A stretch of DNA of 17,021 nt, taken from NCBI GenBank assembly GCA_002440145.1, contig DJRS01000178.1, positions 333-17,353 of the forward strand, written 5' to 3'. Below the pieces are notes generated by a model. That model worked only from the letters and a program-made list of their open reading frames with translations. It was not told the origin of the DNA and did not search any database. The DNA comes from Verrucomicrobia bacterium UBA6354. GTDB taxonomy: Bacteria; Verrucomicrobiota; Kiritimatiellia; RFP12; UBA1067. The position numbers and the translations under genes are program-made. This document shows positions 14,498 through 17,021 of this stretch, piece after piece (position 1 is the stretch's first letter; every line of letters begins with the position of its first letter).

Positions 14498-14824
14498 ATG
14501 CAACTTACTCTGTTGAAATCCAAATTGCACCGCATCCGCGTGACCGAAGCGTGCCTGGACTACGAAGGATCGCTGACGCTCGATCCCGACGACATGGAAG
14601 CCGTCGGAATCGTGCCTTACGAGAAGATCCTCTGCGCGGACGTGGAGAACGGCAACCGCTTCGAGACCTACGCGATAGCGGGCGCGCGCGGTTCGCACGT
14701 CTGCTGTCTGAACGGCGCGGCGGCCCATCAAGGCCGGGTGGGGGATCGGCTGATCGTCATGGCGTTCGGCCGCTTCGCGGCGGAAGAAGCCCGGGATTGG
14801 CAGCCGCGCGTCAAGCGTTTCTGA
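14498..14824 (+). CDS. panD: Aspartate 1-decarboxylase precursor (pyruvoyl-dependent)
   Basis: This encodes 108 residues. PanD makes beta-alanine from L-aspartate for pantothenate and CoA synthesis in the cytoplasm. The proenzyme cleaves itself between Gly24 and Ser25 ('YEGSLTLD'), and Ser25 becomes the pyruvoyl cofactor. Lys9, Tyr22, Arg54, Tyr58 and Asn72 (in 'LNGAAA') all sit at E. coli numbering, so the active site is complete. The C-terminus is shorter than E. coli PanD (126). The ATG at 14498 starts one base after the clpX stop; a GTG at 14489 is in frame but overlaps clpX and lies outside the conserved 'MQLTLLKSKLHR' opening. The ribosome binding site is weak (GGGTGA at 14487-14492), suggesting coupling to clpX. 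No other pantothenate gene is in the window. Confidence 0.95.
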   Translation: MQLTLLKSKLHRIRVTEACLDYEGSLTLDPDDMEAVGIVPYEKILCADVENGNRFETYAIAGARGSHVCCLNGAAAHQGRVGDRLIVMAFGRFAAEEARDWQPRVKRF

Positions 14825-14830
14825 GGACGC

Positions 14831-16096
14831 ATGCTGGTCGTTGAGCTTATCGCGCTCGCCGCGCTCTTGGCGCTTTCGGCGCTCTTCTCGGGTTCGGAGA
14901 CGGCGCTCTTTTCCCTGACAGGCGCGCAGCGTGCGCGCATCCGCGCCCGGAGCGCCGCGGACGACGCGCGCATCGCGTCCTGCCTGGCGAATTCGGCCGC
15001 GCTTCTGTCCACTTTGCTCGTCGGGAACACGTTCGTCAATTTCTCCGCGGCGACGCTGGGCTATCTGGTCTTGTCGGATTGCATCCCGCACGGCGGCGGC
15101 GCGCTGGCCGTCCCCGTCATGACGATTCTCCTGCTGGCGTTCGGCGAGATCACGCCCAAACGCCTGGCGTTGCGCTATGGCGAGCCTGCGGCGCCTGTTT
15201 GCGCGCGCGTCATGCTGCTTCTGATGGCCGCCTTGAAGCCGCTGACGGTGTTGTTCCAGTTTTCGTCCCGTGCCTACGCGAAAGCCTTGACGCGCGAACG
15301 CCGCGCGCTTTCGGATGCGGAGTTCGTGAGCGTTCTGGAGACGGCGGCCGAGAGCGGCGAGTTCGCGCTCGAAGACGAGAAGATGGTGGAGGGCGTGTTG
15401 CGCCTGTCCGAATTGCACGCCAACGACGAGATGACGCCGCGTGTGGATATCGAGGGTTATGATTCGGATCTGCCGCCCGAGGCGCTGGCGGCGACCCTGG
15501 CGGCGGCGCGGCACCATTATCTGCCCGTCTACAATCGCACGCCGGACGCCATCGAGGGCGTCTACGACGCGCGCACGGGCAGACGCCTCGCGGCGCTTTT
15601 CGTCCCCGAACAGGCGACGCTGGACGATCTGCTGATGACGTTCCGCAAGAGCCGCCTGCCGCTGGCGATCGTGACCGACGAATTCGGCGGAACGGCCGGG
15701 CTCATCACGCTGACGGACATCATGGAGCTGATCGTCGGTCCCGACGTGCTGGGGCACCGCGACGTCGAGCCGCTCATCCGGCGCGAATCGGAACGCGTCT
15801 GGACGATCGACGCGGACGCCAGCCTCGACGAAATCAACCGCACGATCGGGCTGGAGCTCGCGGCGGAGGACGCGGACCGCCTGGCCGGCTGGATAGCCGC
15901 GCAGGTCGAACGCATCCCCCACGTCGGACAGGTCATCGAAGCGCAGGGCTGCCGGCTGACCATCCTCAAACGCCGCAAACACCGCGTGGAGACGGCGAAG
16001 CTGGAAGTCCTGGAATTTCCGAAGCCCGACACGGACGCCGAATTGATCGCCGAGACGGACGAGGCCGTCGAAAAGACGCGGGAGGACATGGAATGA
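14831..16096 (+). CDS. CNNM/CorC-HlyC family membrane protein with CBS pair
   Basis: This encodes 421 residues. Members are membrane proteins linked to magnesium or other cation transport; older annotation calls them hemolysin C-like. The DUF21/CNNM membrane domain has hydrophobic segments at about 3-28, 57-83, 88-108 and 120-145, with the typical 'FSGSETALFS' in the first and 'FGEITPKRLAL' after the third. A linker ('EFALEDEKMVEGVL') leads to a CBS pair (about 190-310; second CBS 'AIVTDEFGGTAGLITLTDI'). A CorC/HlyC C-terminal domain follows (about 325-400; 'RLAGWIAAQVERIPHVGQ'). The ATG at 14831 has GAGGA just upstream, six bases after the panD stop. It overlaps the next, related gene by four bases. 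The family is clear; the transported ion is not determined by sequence. Confidence 0.9.
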   Translation: MLVVELIALAALLALSALFSGSETALFSLTGAQRARIRARSAADDARIASCLANSAALLSTLLVGNTFVNFSAATLGYLVLSDCIPHGGGALAVPVMTILLLAFGEITPKRLALRYGEPAAPVCARVMLLLMAALKPLTVLFQFSSRAYAKALTRERRALSDAEFVSVLETAAESGEFALEDEKMVEGVLRLSELHANDEMTPRVDIEGYDSDLPPEALAATLAAARHHYLPVYNRTPDAIEGVYDARTGRRLAALFVPEQATLDDLLMTFRKSRLPLAIVTDEFGGTAGLITLTDIMELIVGPDVLGHRDVEPLIRRESERVWTIDADASLDEINRTIGLELAAEDADRLAGWIAAQVERIPHVGQVIEAQGCRLTILKRRKHRVETAKLEVLEFPKPDTDAELIAETDEAVEKTREDME

Positions 16097-16767
16097 TCGT
16101 TTCCGTCTTGCTGGGGTTCGCCGTTCTCGCCGCGCTTGTCCTGTCCGGCTTCTTCTCGGGGACGGAAGCGGCTTTCGTCACGGTTTCGCGCGGACGCATC
16201 GTGCACCTGTCGCGCGAAGGGTCCGCGAAAGCCAAGATCGTCCTGCGGGCGATCGGCGATCTGCAGGACACCGTGACGACGATTCTCGTCGGCAACAATA
16301 TCGCCAATACGCTGTATTCGTCGGCTTCGGCCGCGCTGGCGGCGCGCGTGTTCGCCGACTCTTCGCTCATGCGCACCGTTTGGGCGTGCATCGCCGCGTT
16401 TGTCGTTCTCTATCTGGGCGAGTTCTTCCCGAAGCTCCTTTGCACGACCCGTCCGCTGGAGCGCGTCCTCTTTCTGGCTCCGCTCTACGAAGCGGCGTCC
16501 ATCCTCTTGCGGCCGCTTTCCGGCCTTGCGACGGCCGTCATCGGTTTCTTCGTGCCGCGCGCGGAGGTCCGTCCCGGCGTGACGACGAACGACCTGTTGC
16601 GCATTCTCCAGGATCGCAAGGACGGGGCTGTCCTCACCGACCTCGAGAGTGCGCTCATCGCGCGCATTCTCGTCCTGCGGCGCAAAGGCGAAAAGGTGAC
16701 GGCGGAAAGCCTCCTGTCCGTCCTGGACGACGCCAGACTCCATACGCTCAAACTGGAGGATTTGTGA
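16093..16767 (+). CDS. Short CNNM (DUF21-only) membrane protein lacking CBS domains
   Basis: This encodes 224 residues related to its upstream neighbour. The membrane domain is present: hydrophobic segments at about 2-27 ('SGFFSGTEAAFVTV'), 60-85, 92-112 ('YLGEFFPKLLC' follows) and 125-150. The protein stops shortly after the linker that in the neighbour precedes the CBS pair ('DLESALIARILVLRRKGE'), so both the CBS pair and the CorC/HlyC domain are absent. It is not an obvious fragment: its start overlaps the previous gene as ATGA, its stop overlaps the thiD start as GTGA, and there is no debris between. It may pair with the full-length neighbour in one complex, as tandem CNNM genes suggest. 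Ion and function are not known from sequence. Confidence 0.8.
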   Translation: MIVSVLLGFAVLAALVLSGFFSGTEAAFVTVSRGRIVHLSREGSAKAKIVLRAIGDLQDTVTTILVGNNIANTLYSSASAALAARVFADSSLMRTVWACIAAFVVLYLGEFFPKLLCTTRPLERVLFLAPLYEAASILLRPLSGLATAVIGFFVPRAEVRPGVTTNDLLRILQDRKDGAVLTDLESALIARILVLRRKGEKVTAESLLSVLDDARLHTLKLEDL

Positions 16768-17021
16768 ACGCCGCGCCCGACGTGCGACCCTGCTGCCTGA
16801 CGATAGCCGGTTCGGATTCGGGCGGAAACGCCGGCGTGCAGGCCGATTTGCGCGCATTCCACGCCTATGGTCTGCATGGGTGCACGGTGTTCGCCGCGCT
16901 TACCGCCCAGACGCCGTTCGCCGTCCGCGCCGTGCACGGCGTCCCTCCCGATTTCGTCGCCGCGCAGCTGGAGGCGGTGCTGGGCGCCTATTCGATCGCC
17001 GCGCTGAAGACGGGGATGCTC
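16764..17021 (+). CDS. thiD: Hydroxymethylpyrimidine/phosphomethylpyrimidine kinase, 5' part
   Basis: Only the first 86 codons are inside the window; the frame is open to the last base. ThiD phosphorylates hydroxymethylpyrimidine and its monophosphate in thiamine synthesis. The ribokinase-fold opening 'LTIAGSDSGGNAGVQADL' (12-29) matches the family, with Asn22 where most have Gly. 'AALTAQ' and 'KTGML' (82-86) are also family blocks. The GTG start at 16764 follows GGAGG at 16755-16759 by four bases and overlaps the previous stop as GTGA. Other ribokinase-family kinases such as pyridoxal kinase are less likely given the GSDSGG block. Confidence 0.88.
   Translation, partial: MNAAPDVRPCCLTIAGSDSGGNAGVQADLRAFHAYGLHGCTVFAALTAQTPFAVRAVHGVPPDFVAAQLEAVLGAYSIAALKTGML

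Overview
The window is GC-rich and almost fully coding, with every supportable gene on the + strand. A small PEP-CTERM protein, a large secreted protein with autotransporter-associated beta-strand repeats, a twin-arginine-type Gfo/Idh/MocA oxidoreductase and several exported glycoside hydrolases together suggest a Gram-negative glycan degrader of the PVC group, most like Kiritimatiellota, Lentisphaerota or Verrucomicrobiota. This placement comes from protein content, not from a marker-gene comparison.

The window has two halves. Bases 1-10978 are an accessory glycan-degradation region. It holds a structured leader (1-227), a PEP-CTERM surface protein (228-764), then five genes: a GH110-like beta-helix enzyme (891-2522), a secreted repeat protein of 860 residues (2546-5128), an exported Gfo/Idh/MocA oxidoreductase (5167-6693), a GH30 enzyme (6695-8107) and a GH106 alpha-L-rhamnosidase-like enzyme (8150-10978). 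Gaps between these five are 1 to 42 bases, so they are probably one transcription unit. No SusC/SusD pair, transporter or regulator is visible. The set suggests stepwise removal of galactosyl, rhamnosyl and beta-linked sugars from a complex glycan outside the cytoplasm. The PEP-CTERM gene lies 126 bases upstream, behind a possible terminator, and may be a separate unit.

Bases 10979-11436 hold no credible gene. They contain a stem-loop just after the rhamnosidase stop, a 54-base palindromic element with two competing folds, and an AT-rich promoter candidate.

Bases 11437-17021 are a compact housekeeping operon: trigger factor (tig), clpP, clpX, panD, a CorC/HlyC-type CNNM protein, a shorter CNNM (DUF21-only) protein and the first 86 codons of thiD. 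From clpP onward, genes overlap by 4 bases or are 1 to 6 bases apart, so translational coupling is likely. The first three genes handle protein folding and ClpXP proteolysis; panD and thiD feed cofactor synthesis (pantothenate/CoA and thiamine).

I found no tRNA, rRNA, CRISPR array, insertion sequence or phage gene. The most unusual elements are the orphan PEP-CTERM gene and the repeat-protein/oxidoreductase/hydrolase operon, the paired CNNM genes of which one lacks CBS domains, and the palindromes in the two non-coding regions.
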